Assembly: GCA_027592975.1 (NCBI GenBank)
Contig: JAQCJS010000004.1
Span: 1 to 15,111, forward strand
Length of the DNA stretch: 15,111 nt
Source: Chloroflexota bacterium
Lineage (GTDB): Bacteria > Chloroflexota > Dehalococcoidia > UBA2979
Direction: 5' to 3'
Below, in pieces: positions 1 through 6,286 of this stretch. The position numbers and the translations under genes are program-made. The stretch's first letter is position 1. Each line of letters starts with the position of its first letter. The notes below the pieces were generated by a model. The model was not told the DNA's origin. It saw only the letters and a list, made by a program, of their open reading frames with translations, and did not search any database.

Positions 1-1
1 C

Positions 2-730
2 GCCTCGCAGTACATCGTCGCCGGGGTGCTGACCGCGCTCTACGCGCGGGAGGTCACTGGACGGGGACAGTTCGTCGACACGTCCCAGATGCAGGCCGCC
101 GCCGCGATCTCCGGTGCGCGAGCCGTCGAGTACTTCTCGGGCGGCCCCGTCCCCGGCCCGATGGGCTCCGGCGTCGCGAACGTCGTCCCCTCGCGCGCGT
201 TCCGCGCTTCCGATGGACGCTACGTGAACGTCAGCGCGACTGATGACGTGACCTGGCTCCGCCTGTGCGGCGCGCTGGGCCTCGACGCGCCCGGCGGGGA
301 CGCGGTCCTCGCCTCCCCGTCCGGTCGCGTTGCGAACCGCGCGCGCGTCGAGACGGCGATCGAGGAGGTCATCGCCACGGCGACGGCGGACCACTGGGTC
401 TCGCACCTTTCGGCGCGAGGCGTGCCCGCGGGACTCTATTTCACGCACAACAACCTGCGCGTCTCGGAGCAGGTGCGGGCGCAGCGGATGCTGGAGGACG
501 TGGTCACGCCGTGGGGACGCGTCACTGTGGGCGGTGTCCCGTGGCATTTCAGTCGTACTCCGGGCAGCATGCGCACCTCGCGCGTGCCGGGCGCGGACAG
601 CGCCGAGATCCTCGAACTGTTCGCGCACCAGCCACGCCCCCACCCCCCGTCACCGCCCCCGCCGCGGGGCCGCTTGAGGGACTGCGCGTCGTCGACCTCA
701 CACAGGGGTACGTCGGATATGCGGGCATGA
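2..730 (+). CDS. CaiB/BaiF family III CoA-transferase, first domain (C-terminal part only; left edge truncated, frameshifted)
   Basis: This frame is open from the first bases of the window, so the start lies outside. The visible part is the second half of a family III CoA-transferase, an enzyme that moves CoA between carboxylic acids in the cytoplasm. It shows the ALYAREVTGRGQ(F)VD segment that follows the active-site region, then the small-domain motifs SDGRYVNV and the C-terminal PWGRVTVGGVPWHFSRTP, which usually closes the domain. The catalytic Asp region lies outside. After about position 632 the frame turns into a Pro/Arg-rich tail ending at TGA 728-730, unlike any CoA-transferase. The next domain begins at about 670 in the -1 frame. 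The natural product is therefore probably one two-domain protein of roughly 800 residues, and the tail is an artefact of a frame change. The family is certain; whether the gene is intact is not. Confidence 0.8.
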   Translation, partial: ASQYIVAGVLTALYAREVTGRGQFVDTSQMQAAAAISGARAVEYFSGGPVPGPMGSGVANVVPSRAFRASDGRYVNVSATDDVTWLRLCGALGLDAPGGDAVLASPSGRVANRARVETAIEEVIATATADHWVSHLSARGVPAGLYFTHNNLRVSEQVRAQRMLEDVVTPWGRVTVGGVPWHFSRTPGSMRTSRVPGADSAEILELFAHQPRPHPPSPPPPRGRLRDCASSTSHRGTSDMRA

Positions 731-1833
731 TGCTGGGTGACCTGGGTGCCAGCGTCGTGAAGGTCGAGCCGCCCGACGGTGACTACCTTCGCCGTCTCGG
801 CCCGCCCACTGCGGGTGCCGATGCGGCGGCCTTCCTCGGCGTGAACCGCAGCAAGCAGAGCGTGCGCCTGGCATGGGCAGAGGATGCCGCGGCGCGGCGC
901 GCCCTCGACCGGCTGATCGCAGAGGCGGACGTGCTGATCAGCGACCTGGTGCCGGCCGATGAGCAGCGCCACGGCCTCGCGTACGAAACGCTCGCCGCCG
1001 CGCACCCACGTCTTCTCTCTTGCTCGATCACGCCGTACGGCGACACCGGGCCTATGGCGAACCAGCCCGCGACTGAGCTGGAGGTACAGGGGTACTCCGC
1101 GCAGTGGCGCTACCTGGGCGTTCCTGGCGAGGCGCCGGTGCGCATGGGCATTCCGATCGGCGCGATGAACGCAGCCGTCTTCGCGTTCCAGGGCATCCTC
1201 GGCGCGCTGTACGAGCGGCGCACCAGCGGAGTGGGTCAAAAGATCGCCGTCAGCCAGCTCGGTGGGCAGATCGCGCTGCAGTCGATCATGTGGTCGGCTG
1301 AGAGCGAGCCCGACGAGTGGATCGGGCACTGCGTCGCGCACCTGCGTCCGCCCGCGCAGGGCTACCCCACGAAGGATCGCTCGATCCTGTGGGGGTTCAT
1401 CAGCGACATCCGCGGGTACGACGAGGCGATTCAGGCGTTCTGCGAGCGCCTCGGCATTGTGGACATCCTCGAGGGCTCCGACCCGAAGGCGTTCGGCTGG
1501 GTCGATCTGCATCGCGAACGCTTCGAGGCGGCGTTCCGGGAGCACAGCGCGGACGAGATCGTCGCGTGGGTCCGCGAGCTGGGTGGGAACGCCGTGCAGT
1601 ACCACACGTTCGAGACCTTCGCGCAGGACCCCCAGGCGCGGGCGATCGGCCTGGTCAGCGAGTACGACTACCCGGGCGTTGGTACGCTGCGCACAACCGG
1701 TCTGCCGTGGGAGTTCTCCGCGACGCCGGCGCACCATGGTCGCCCGCCGCTCCTCGGCGAGCACACGGAGCAGGTGCTCCGCGCCGCCGGGCTGACCGAG
1801 GACGAGATCACCGACGCAAGCAGAGGAGCGTGA
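631..1833 (+). CDS. CaiB/BaiF family III CoA-transferase, second domain of a tandem protein (separated by frameshift)
   Basis: A nearly complete CoA-transferase domain begins with GPLEGLRVVDLTQ at about 670, followed by LGDLGASVVKVEPP, the usual first Rossmann strand and CoA-binding region. Next come YGDTGP and GALYERRTSGVGQ, ending in GEHTEQVLRAAGL near the stop at 1831. There is no credible start codon with a ribosome site ahead of the first strand. GTG 541 lies in the previous domain, and ATG 727, which overlaps the preceding stop as ATGA, would delete strand one. I therefore read it as the continuation of the upstream domain, with one base lost in the C runs at 637-660. The catalytic Asp position of formyl-CoA transferase (PGFD-like segment) reads PATE here, a Glu encoded at 1075-1077. 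The stop is 2 nt before ATG 1836 of the thiolase-like gene, which suggests translational coupling. Confidence 0.82.
   Translation, partial: ATPPPPVTAPAAGPLEGLRVVDLTQGYVGYAGMMLGDLGASVVKVEPPDGDYLRRLGPPTAGADAAAFLGVNRSKQSVRLAWAEDAAARRALDRLIAEADVLISDLVPADEQRHGLAYETLAAAHPRLLSCSITPYGDTGPMANQPATELEVQGYSAQWRYLGVPGEAPVRMGIPIGAMNAAVFAFQGILGALYERRTSGVGQKIAVSQLGGQIALQSIMWSAESEPDEWIGHCVAHLRPPAQGYPTKDRSILWGFISDIRGYDEAIQAFCERLGIVDILEGSDPKAFGWVDLHRERFEAAFREHSADEIVAWVRELGGNAVQYHTFETFAQDPQARAIGLVSEYDYPGVGTLRTTGLPWEFSATPAHHGRPPLLGEHTEQVLRAAGLTEDEITDASRGA
637..660 (+). repeat. C-rich homopolymer cluster in the interdomain linker (frameshift site)
   Basis: Three cytosine runs lie close together: C5 at 637-641, C6 at 643-648 and C5 at 656-660. 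Upstream of them the CoA-transferase reads in the frame of position 2; downstream it reads in the frame of position 1. Adding one base anywhere here joins both domains through a Pro/Ala-rich linker. Such runs are slippage-prone in replication and in some sequencing chemistries. Confidence 0.7.
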
Positions 1834-1835
1834 CG

Positions 1836-3038
1836 ATGACGACCAACGCGGATCGCAGGCGGGCGCTGAAGGACACGGTGGCGATCGTCGGCGTCGGCGA
1901 GACGGACTACTTGCAGGACTACCGTGCCGGTGCGCGAGGCAACGCCTCCGAGCGGGGCTCCGGCGACAAGACTCACTACCAGCTCGCCGTGACCGCCGTG
2001 CGGCGTGCGCTCGCCGATGCCGGCCTCCGCACCAGCGACATTGACGGCCTATCGGTGGGCGGGCAGTTGGAGGAGTCGCGTACCGCGGAGGTGCTCGGCA
2101 TCAACCCGACGTGGTGTCACAGCGCGGACGCGCCCCGCTCAGTGATCGCGGCGGTGCAGGCGATCAACGCCGGGCTCTGTAACACCGTGCTCTGCGTGTA
2201 CGGGAACGCGCAGCGCTCGATCAACACGCAGTACGGCGGCCCGAACGCACGCGGGCAGCTCTCGTACACCTTCTATGCACCGTGGGGAATGACCTCGCAG
2301 GGTGGTCTGTACGCAATGACGTTCCGCCGTCACCAGATGCTCTACGGCACCACGTCCGAGCAACTCGGTGCGGTCGCCGTCGCGTTCCGCAAGCACGCCG
2401 CCCTGAACCCGAACGCGGTGATGTACGGCAAGCCGATCACCCTCGATGACTACATGGAGTCGCGCTACGTCGCGCGGCCGCTGCACCTGCTGGACTACTG
2501 CCTGATCAACGATGGTGGGGTCGCGTTCATCATCCAGCGCGCCGACATGGCGAAGGATCGCCCGCATCCTCCGGTGCTGGTGAGTGGGTTCGGCTGGTCG
2601 GAGGCCGACGTGGAGAACACGCAGCTCCGGCCGCGGCTGAAGGACTTCTATCACACCCAACACCATGCGGTCCGCGACCAGATCTTCCCGATGGCCGGGG
2701 TCGGCCCGAAGGACGTCGACGTGTTCGCGACCTACGATTCGTTCAGCACGCACCTGCTGTTTAGCCTCGAAGGGTTCGGGTACTGCAAGGAAGGCGAGGG
2801 CGGGACGTTCATCCAGGATGGGCGCATCGAGATCGGCGGTGAGATCCCCGCGAACACCAGCGGAGGCATGCTCTCTGAGTCCTACATGCAGTCGTGGAAC
2901 CACCAACCCGAACTCGTCCGCCAACTGCGGCACGCCTACGAGGGCACACCTCGGCAGGTGCAGGGTGCCGAGGTGGCCCACTACGTCGGCGACGCGAGTG
3001 GACGTGTGGCGAGTGTGATCTACACGAGGGGGAACTAG
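1836..3038 (+). CDS. Thiolase-like protein (SCP2-thiolase/Ltp2 type) without catalytic Cys; probable acyl-CoA aldolase subunit
   Basis: The product has 400 residues, the usual length for bacterial lipid-transfer-protein/thiolase-like proteins. ATG 1836 is preferred over GTG 1830 because the GAGGAG at 1823-1828 is 7 nt from the ATG but only 1 nt from the GTG. The N-terminal strand VAIVGVGETDY and the segment DIDGLSVGG are typical. The region that holds the nucleophilic Cys in true thiolases reads SADAPRSVIAAVQAI (about 97-111) with no Cys, and the C-terminal GHP motif is replaced by TSGGMLSESYMQSWN. Tyr300 (FATYDSF) and Tyr350 (SESY) are spaced 50 apart, like the Tyr294/Tyr344 pair proposed for the steroid aldolase Ltp2, as I recall it. 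A DUF35 gene follows 3 nt after the stop, as in Ltp2/ChsH2-type aldolases. I infer carbon-carbon cleavage of a beta-hydroxyacyl-CoA rather than thiolysis. Confidence 0.88.
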   Translation: MTTNADRRRALKDTVAIVGVGETDYLQDYRAGARGNASERGSGDKTHYQLAVTAVRRALADAGLRTSDIDGLSVGGQLEESRTAEVLGINPTWCHSADAPRSVIAAVQAINAGLCNTVLCVYGNAQRSINTQYGGPNARGQLSYTFYAPWGMTSQGGLYAMTFRRHQMLYGTTSEQLGAVAVAFRKHAALNPNAVMYGKPITLDDYMESRYVARPLHLLDYCLINDGGVAFIIQRADMAKDRPHPPVLVSGFGWSEADVENTQLRPRLKDFYHTQHHAVRDQIFPMAGVGPKDVDVFATYDSFSTHLLFSLEGFGYCKEGEGGTFIQDGRIEIGGEIPANTSGGMLSESYMQSWNHQPELVRQLRHAYEGTPRQVQGAEVAHYVGDASGRVASVIYTRGN

Positions 3039-3041
3039 AGC

Positions 3042-3452
3042 ATGGCGACGCTGCGCCCCGTCCGGTTCATGGATCCGTTCAACCGCGAGTTCTGGGAGTT
3101 CGCCAAGCAGCAAGACTTCCGGCTGCAGGCCTGCACAGACTGCGGCAAGCTCCGCTGGCCCGCCTCGATGACCTGCGACGGCTGCCTGTCCGATGCCTAC
3201 GAGTGGAAGCCAATGAGCGGCCGCGGCAAGGTGCTGTCGTGGATCGTCTTCGAACGCGCGTACTTCCCGGAGTACCCCGCGCCGCACCCCGCCGTCGCCG
3301 TCGAGCTCGACGAAGGCCCGATCTTCGTCTGCACGCTGCCGTCCGGCGAGGATCCCGATGCGCTCTCCGACGGCCTGCCGATGACCCTCGAATGGCTCGA
3401 TGGCGAGGACCAGTTCGGGGAGTACTTCCTGCCGGTCTTCCGGCCGGCGTAG
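3042..3452 (+). CDS. Zn-ribbon/OB-fold DUF35 protein, partner of the thiolase-like protein
   Basis: A 136-residue stand-alone DUF35 (OB-fold acyl-CoA-associated) protein. The N-terminal helix NREFWEFAKQQ is followed by a rubredoxin-like zinc ribbon with Cys31, Cys34, Cys45 and Cys48 (CxxC-x10-CxxC). The OB-fold begins at about GRGKVLSWIVFER and ends with a hydrophobic strand near FLPVFRPA. A purine-rich GAGGGGGA at about 3026-3033 sits 8 nt before ATG 3042, and the gene starts 3 nt after the thiolase-like stop, so the two are translated together. Proteins of this family bind thiolase-superfamily partners and are needed for their activity, for example the DUF35 part of ChsH2 with Ltp2. No MaoC hydratase domain is attached here. 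The substrate is unknown. Confidence 0.88.
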   Translation: MATLRPVRFMDPFNREFWEFAKQQDFRLQACTDCGKLRWPASMTCDGCLSDAYEWKPMSGRGKVLSWIVFERAYFPEYPAPHPAVAVELDEGPIFVCTLPSGEDPDALSDGLPMTLEWLDGEDQFGEYFLPVFRPA

Positions 3453-3563
3453 GGGCGGCGTCTGCGGTCGAACGTTCTGTCAGACTCAGGGGCCGATCGC
3501 GCTAGCGCGGGTCCATTTGTGATGTTCACCTTACAGGTGTACGAATCATCCTTGGGGTGATAT
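3453..3563 (+). promoter_or_regulatory. Probable control region of the toxin-antitoxin pair, with a 12-bp palindrome
   Basis: This gap is richer in A/T than the flanking genes. It contains a perfect 12-bp palindrome CGCGCTAGCGCG at 3498-3509 and a shorter inverted repeat CACC-TTACA-GGTG at 3527-3539. Both lie upstream of the toxin start, where HigA-type antitoxins usually bind to repress their own operon. I see no convincing -35/-10 pair. GGGGTG at about 3554-3559 is the likely ribosome site for the TTG start at 3564. The operator role is inference. Confidence 0.35.
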
Positions 3564-3866
3564 TTGGAAGTTGAGTTCCGCCCCCGGCGCCTGCGCCGGC
3601 GCCTGCGCCAACGGTATGAGCGATCCGCAGACGCGATCCGTGCCTGGGGCCCGGATGTCGGCCGGCTCTATGTACAGCGGGTGGATGCGCTCTTCTCCGC
3701 CGATCGCCTCCAGGATCTATTCGAGATCCGAGCGTTCGATCTCCACCCGCTGACCGGTGATCGAGAGAGCCAACACGCCCTGAGACTCACCGGACAGATG
3801 CGATTGATTCTGACACTCGACGGTGACCGACGTGTCACCGTCGAGGAAGTGGTTGGATCGTCATGA
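3564..3866 (+). CDS. higB: HigB/RelE-type toxin (killer family), probable ribosome-dependent mRNase
   Basis: A 100-residue protein of the HigB/RelE/ParE-like superfamily. It starts at TTG 3564, 4 nt after a GGGGTG motif. Family signs are the central helix RLYVQRVDALFSADRLQDL, followed by HPLTGDRESQHALRLTGQ and the strand MRLILTLDGD, matching the HPL-x-GDR core and the terminal beta-sheet of HigB toxins. Such toxins cut mRNA on the ribosome until neutralised. The N-terminus is unusually basic: residues about 6-15 come from an exact 12-bp tandem duplication at 3586-3609. Toxin before antitoxin is the typical HigBA order. The last bases overlap the antitoxin start (ATGA, 3863-3866). Confidence 0.82.
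   Translation: MEVEFRPRRLRRRLRQRYERSADAIRAWGPDVGRLYVQRVDALFSADRLQDLFEIRAFDLHPLTGDRESQHALRLTGQMRLILTLDGDRRVTVEEVVGSS
3586..3609 (+). repeat. Perfect 12-bp in-frame tandem duplication inside the toxin gene
   Basis: GGCGCCTGCGCC occurs twice head to tail at 3586-3597 and 3598-3609. It is in frame and yields a repeated Arg-Arg-Leu-Arg block near the toxin N-terminus. Each unit is itself strongly self-complementary, so replication slippage is a likely origin. Confidence 0.85.
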
Positions 3867-4240
3867 CGAGCGCTCGAACCGATAGACCGGAGTCAGACCT
3901 ACTGGTTCACCCAGGTGAACTTCTCGCTGAAGAACTCGATGTGCGGGGGCTGACCCAGCGGGAATTGGCGACGGCCATGGAACGCCCCGTCCAAGCGATC
4001 AACGAGATCGTGAAGGGCAAGAAGGCGATCACGGCGGAGACCGCAGTCCAGCTTGAAGACGCGCTCGGGATACCCGCTCATCTCTGGCTCAACATGCAGA
4101 GCACATTCGACCTGAGACGCGCACGACAGATCCGACAGGGACACAGCGCGGCATCTCGACCCGCGGGCCCGGGGCGCGCCGCCCGCGGCACGACGGTGAA
4201 ACGAGTGGTGCGGAAGTCTGCCCGACGTCGGGGGTCTTAG
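3863..4240 (+). CDS. higA: HigA-family antitoxin, XRE helix-turn-helix regulator
   Basis: A 125-residue HigA-type antitoxin. HPGELLAEELDVRGLTQRE at about 13-31 is the hallmark opening of HigA/VapI regulators. The helix-turn-helix continues through ELATAMERPVQAINEIVKGK to about residue 53, then ITAETAVQLEDALGIPAHLWLNMQ, the conserved C-terminal helix of the family. Residues beyond about 90 form a basic, low-complexity Arg/Lys/Ala/Gly tail that is longer than in most relatives. The ATG at 3863 overlaps the toxin stop, so the two are translationally coupled. It should bind HigB and repress the pair's own promoter, possibly through the palindromes at 3498-3539. The family call is firm; the role of the tail is unknown. 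Confidence 0.87.
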   Translation: MTSARTDRPESDLLVHPGELLAEELDVRGLTQRELATAMERPVQAINEIVKGKKAITAETAVQLEDALGIPAHLWLNMQSTFDLRRARQIRQGHSAASRPAGPGRAARGTTVKRVVRKSARRRGS

Positions 4241-4281
4241 TCGAGCGGTGCCTCGGCATCGCGCCTCCGCGCGCGCGCCGG

Positions 4282-5599
4282 TTACCGCAGCCCGTCCGGA
4301 CGTCCGTCGAGGTGCGCTACTTCCTTCTGAGTGATAGCGACTACGGCGACCACGACCAGCATCACCAGCCCGCCGAGCCCGACCGCCACCCGCACGTCTG
4401 AGAACGCCGCGATCGCCGCGCCAATGAGCCCACCAAGCGGCATCATGCTGAAGGTGATGCCGTGAATCCCCATCACACGGCCGCGCAACGCGTCAGGGAC
4501 GCGCATCTGCAGCGCCGTCATCGAACTGATGGTGAACATCGAGTTGCACACCGACGCGAGGAACAGCAACGCGAGCGCGACTTCGTAGGTGGGCGCGAGC
4601 GCGAACGCAACGATCAGACACTCCGCCCCGGCCACCGCGAACAGCAAGGTTCGCCCGAGCGACCGAGCGCCCTGCACACGCAGGGTGATCAGCGTCCCCG
4701 ACACCACCCCCAGGCCGACCATCGTGAAGAGGAGTCCCAGCCCCTCGGAGCCCACGCCGTAGTGATTCGCGACCAGCGGCATGAGCTGGATGTACTGCAT
4801 CCCGAGCAGCATGTGGGCGTACGTCAGCAGAATGAGCACGGCGAAGATCCGCGTCCTCGCGATGTACTCGACGCCCTCGCGCAGCTCGCCCATGATGTTG
4901 CGCTTCGTGCGCTGTGGGATGTGCGGGACACGCAACGTCAGAAGCACCACGAACATCGCGATGAACCCGGCGGCGCTTACATAGAACACGACGGCAGTGT
5001 CGAACAGCGCGATCGCGATGCCCCCGAGCATCGGCGATACGATGCGCGTCGACTGCCAGAGGATGGCGTTCAGCGCAACGGCGCTGCTGAGGTCTTCTCG
5101 TCGGATAAGCGCCGGGAAGAACGCGTTCCGCGTGGGTTGGTCCATGCCCTGTACGAGCCCAAGCACACCCGCGATCGCCACGACGTGCCAGATCCGGACG
5201 ATGCCGGTCGCGTCGAGCGTCGCGAGGAAGAGCAACAGCGCCGCCGAAATCAACGCGGTGATCATCAGCAGCAGACGTCGGTCGATGCGGTCCGCGAATA
5301 CGCCGCCGAAGAGGGTGACGAGGATCGTCGGCACCGCCGTCGCGGCGCCCAGCACGCCGAGAGCGACGGCTGAGCCCCCCCCCCAGCACGTTGACGATCA
5401 GCCATCCCTGTCCCAGGACGACCAGCTGGATCCCGCCGACCGACGCCATGGACCCCAGCCAGTAGCGCCGGTATCGGGGATCGGACAGCGCACCCATCCG
5501 GCCCGACCGCGCGGCCACCTCGCCGGCTACGGCGGGCGCTGCCGACTCATCGGCGGCCGTCATGGTGCGCCGTGTTCGCCAGCGGACAGGGAGTCGCAT
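4282..5599 (-). CDS. MFS transporter (MFS_3/EntS-like exporter), frame broken by a G10 tract
   Basis: Read continuously this is a 12-helix major facilitator of about 438 residues, resembling enterobactin exporter EntS and other MFS_3 proteins. The N-terminus (DPRYRRYWLGS, then GIQLVVLGQGWLIVNVLGGG) is in one frame. The rest (VLGAATAVPTILVTLFGG, FADRIDRR, the cytoplasmic loop motif after helix 2, and MDQPTRNAFFPALI) is in another. The switch falls exactly at ten G on the coding strand (5375-5384). With nine G the protein reads LGGGSAVALGVLGAATA without a break. Start candidates are ATG 5599 and ATG 5563, both without a clear ribosome site. The gene converges on the antitoxin gene with a 41-nt gap. 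Substrate unknown; small-molecule efflux is the family expectation. It is either a slippage-disabled gene or a sequencing error. Confidence 0.82.
5375..5384 (-). repeat. Homopolymer G10 (coding strand) in the transporter gene
   Basis: Ten consecutive C on the plus strand, read as GGG codons within the first transmembrane region of the transporter. Removing one base restores a full-length reading frame. Tracts of this length are classic slip-strand sites for on/off switching, and are also frequent places for base-calling errors. Confidence 0.85.
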
Positions 5600-6063
5600 T
5601 GTTTACGCCTGACGGAACCGCTTGCTCATCTCTGGGTGTGCCACCGGATGTAGCGCCTCGCTGCGGGGCGTCTGGGCGCGCTCATTGTCGCACGGTGGCT
5701 AAGCGAGGCCGCTCGACCTGAGAACGAAGAGGCCCACCACTGGCAGACCTCTTCGTTCCTTCACGGAGTGGGACGGATCCCGCATTGCTACTCGCGTGAT
5801 TCAGCGCGTGCCCGCAGAGTCCGTGAGCCGCCGGGTTCAGCCCATCAACGACATCGATGACTGCCCTCCGTATCAATGACCGAACCGCTGACCGACGGCG
5901 TGTCAGTCGCCACACGACTATGTAAGATGCCGTTCAAGCGTGGGCGCGGATCGACTACGCCAACCCGCTACCCTTTGTGCCGAGTTGTGACGCCATCCCA
6001 ATGGCAGGATCTGGCGTAAATACGGCACTGTGGAGTTGGAAGCCGCCAAAATTCGGGACAGTG
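5600..6063. other. Gene-poor stretch left of a tRNA remnant
   Basis: No frame here has recognisable family features or a ribosome site. The stretch is less GC-rich than its neighbours. It holds the upstream region of the transporter, an orphan hairpin at 5722-5758, and otherwise unassigned sequence up to the tRNA fragment. It may be decayed DNA at the end of an inserted element. Confidence 0.5.
5722..5758 (+). terminator. Orphan hairpin, terminator-like
   Basis: GAACGAAGAGG (5722-5732) pairs perfectly over 11 bp with CCTCTTCGTTC (5748-5758) around a 15-nt loop, and is followed by CTT on the plus strand. It resembles an intrinsic terminator, but there is no plus-strand gene directly upstream, and the transporter is transcribed away from it. 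It may belong to a lost gene or a small RNA. It lacks a long T run. Confidence 0.45.
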
Positions 6064-6109
6064 CTTCTCAGGCAGACGGTCGCCGGTTCGAATCCGGTCT
6101 CCCGCCCTA
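6064..6109 (+). tRNA. 3' half of a tRNA, tRNA-Arg(UCU)-like; remnant or attachment site
   Basis: From CTTCT at 6064 the sequence follows the anticodon loop to the 3' end of a tRNA-Arg(UCU)-like gene. It has a GCAGACGGTCGCCGG stretch, then the T arm GCCGG-TTCGAAT-CCGGT (6082-6098), then the acceptor strand CTCCCGC (6099-6105) and CCTA at the expected place of N-CCA. No matching 5' half exists upstream: I find no GCGGGAG acceptor strand and no D arm within the preceding 100 nt. A 3' half tRNA is the usual mark left at the far end of an element integrated into a tRNA gene. The amino acid identity is from memory of typical bacterial sequences. It is not a functional tRNA. Confidence 0.6.
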
Positions 6110-6140
6110 TCACAGGTAACGACTGGTCACTCGGGCCGAA

Positions 6141-6180
6141 GTCCCGTGCTGCAGGGCGCGGGACGTTGCATTTCGTTGCC
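6141..6180 (+). terminator. Terminator-like hairpin downstream of the tRNA remnant
   Basis: GTCCCGTGC (6141-6149) pairs with GCGCGGGAC (6156-6164) over 9 bp with one G-T wobble and a 6-nt loop. It is followed by GTTGCATTTCGTTG, a moderately T-rich tail. It sits 32 nt after the tRNA 3' end, where the terminator of a real tRNA gene would be. This suggests that the sequence from the tRNA fragment rightward is the native chromosome. Confidence 0.5.
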
Positions 6181-6286
6181 CTGTGTTCCCGGCGGCCCAG
6201 CGTGAGGCGACGATGTGACCCGGCCACCGCCCCTGGAGCGCGTATCATCGGGTGATTGCCCGCCCGGCACGGAGCACGCGACGCCC

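Noticed and set aside
436..1764. Long minus-strand open frame of 442 codons
   Set aside because: It is antisense to the CoA-transferase, has low-complexity Arg/Ala/Asp composition and no family motif; high GC commonly yields such frames.
4462..5373. Plus-strand open frame of 303 codons rich in His, Arg, Glu and Gln
   Set aside because: It is antisense to the hydrophobic transporter, whose helices read as charged residues on the other strand.
5810..5860. Second T-arm-like sequence GGGTTCAGCCC
   Set aside because: The loop is too short for a T arm and no acceptor or anticodon stem surrounds it.
5682..5915. Minus-strand frame of 77 codons in the gene-poor stretch
   Set aside because: It has no recognisable motif and no ribosome site, and it runs across the orphan hairpin.
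6000..6109. A complete tRNA gene
   Set aside because: Only the anticodon loop to 3' end is present; the D arm, the 5' acceptor strand and a paired anticodon stem could not be found.
5955..6248. Minus-strand frame with an ETGFEPAT peptide
   Set aside because: This peptide is a well-known spurious translation of the reverse strand of tRNA T-arm and acceptor sequence; it supports the tRNA remnant rather than a protein.
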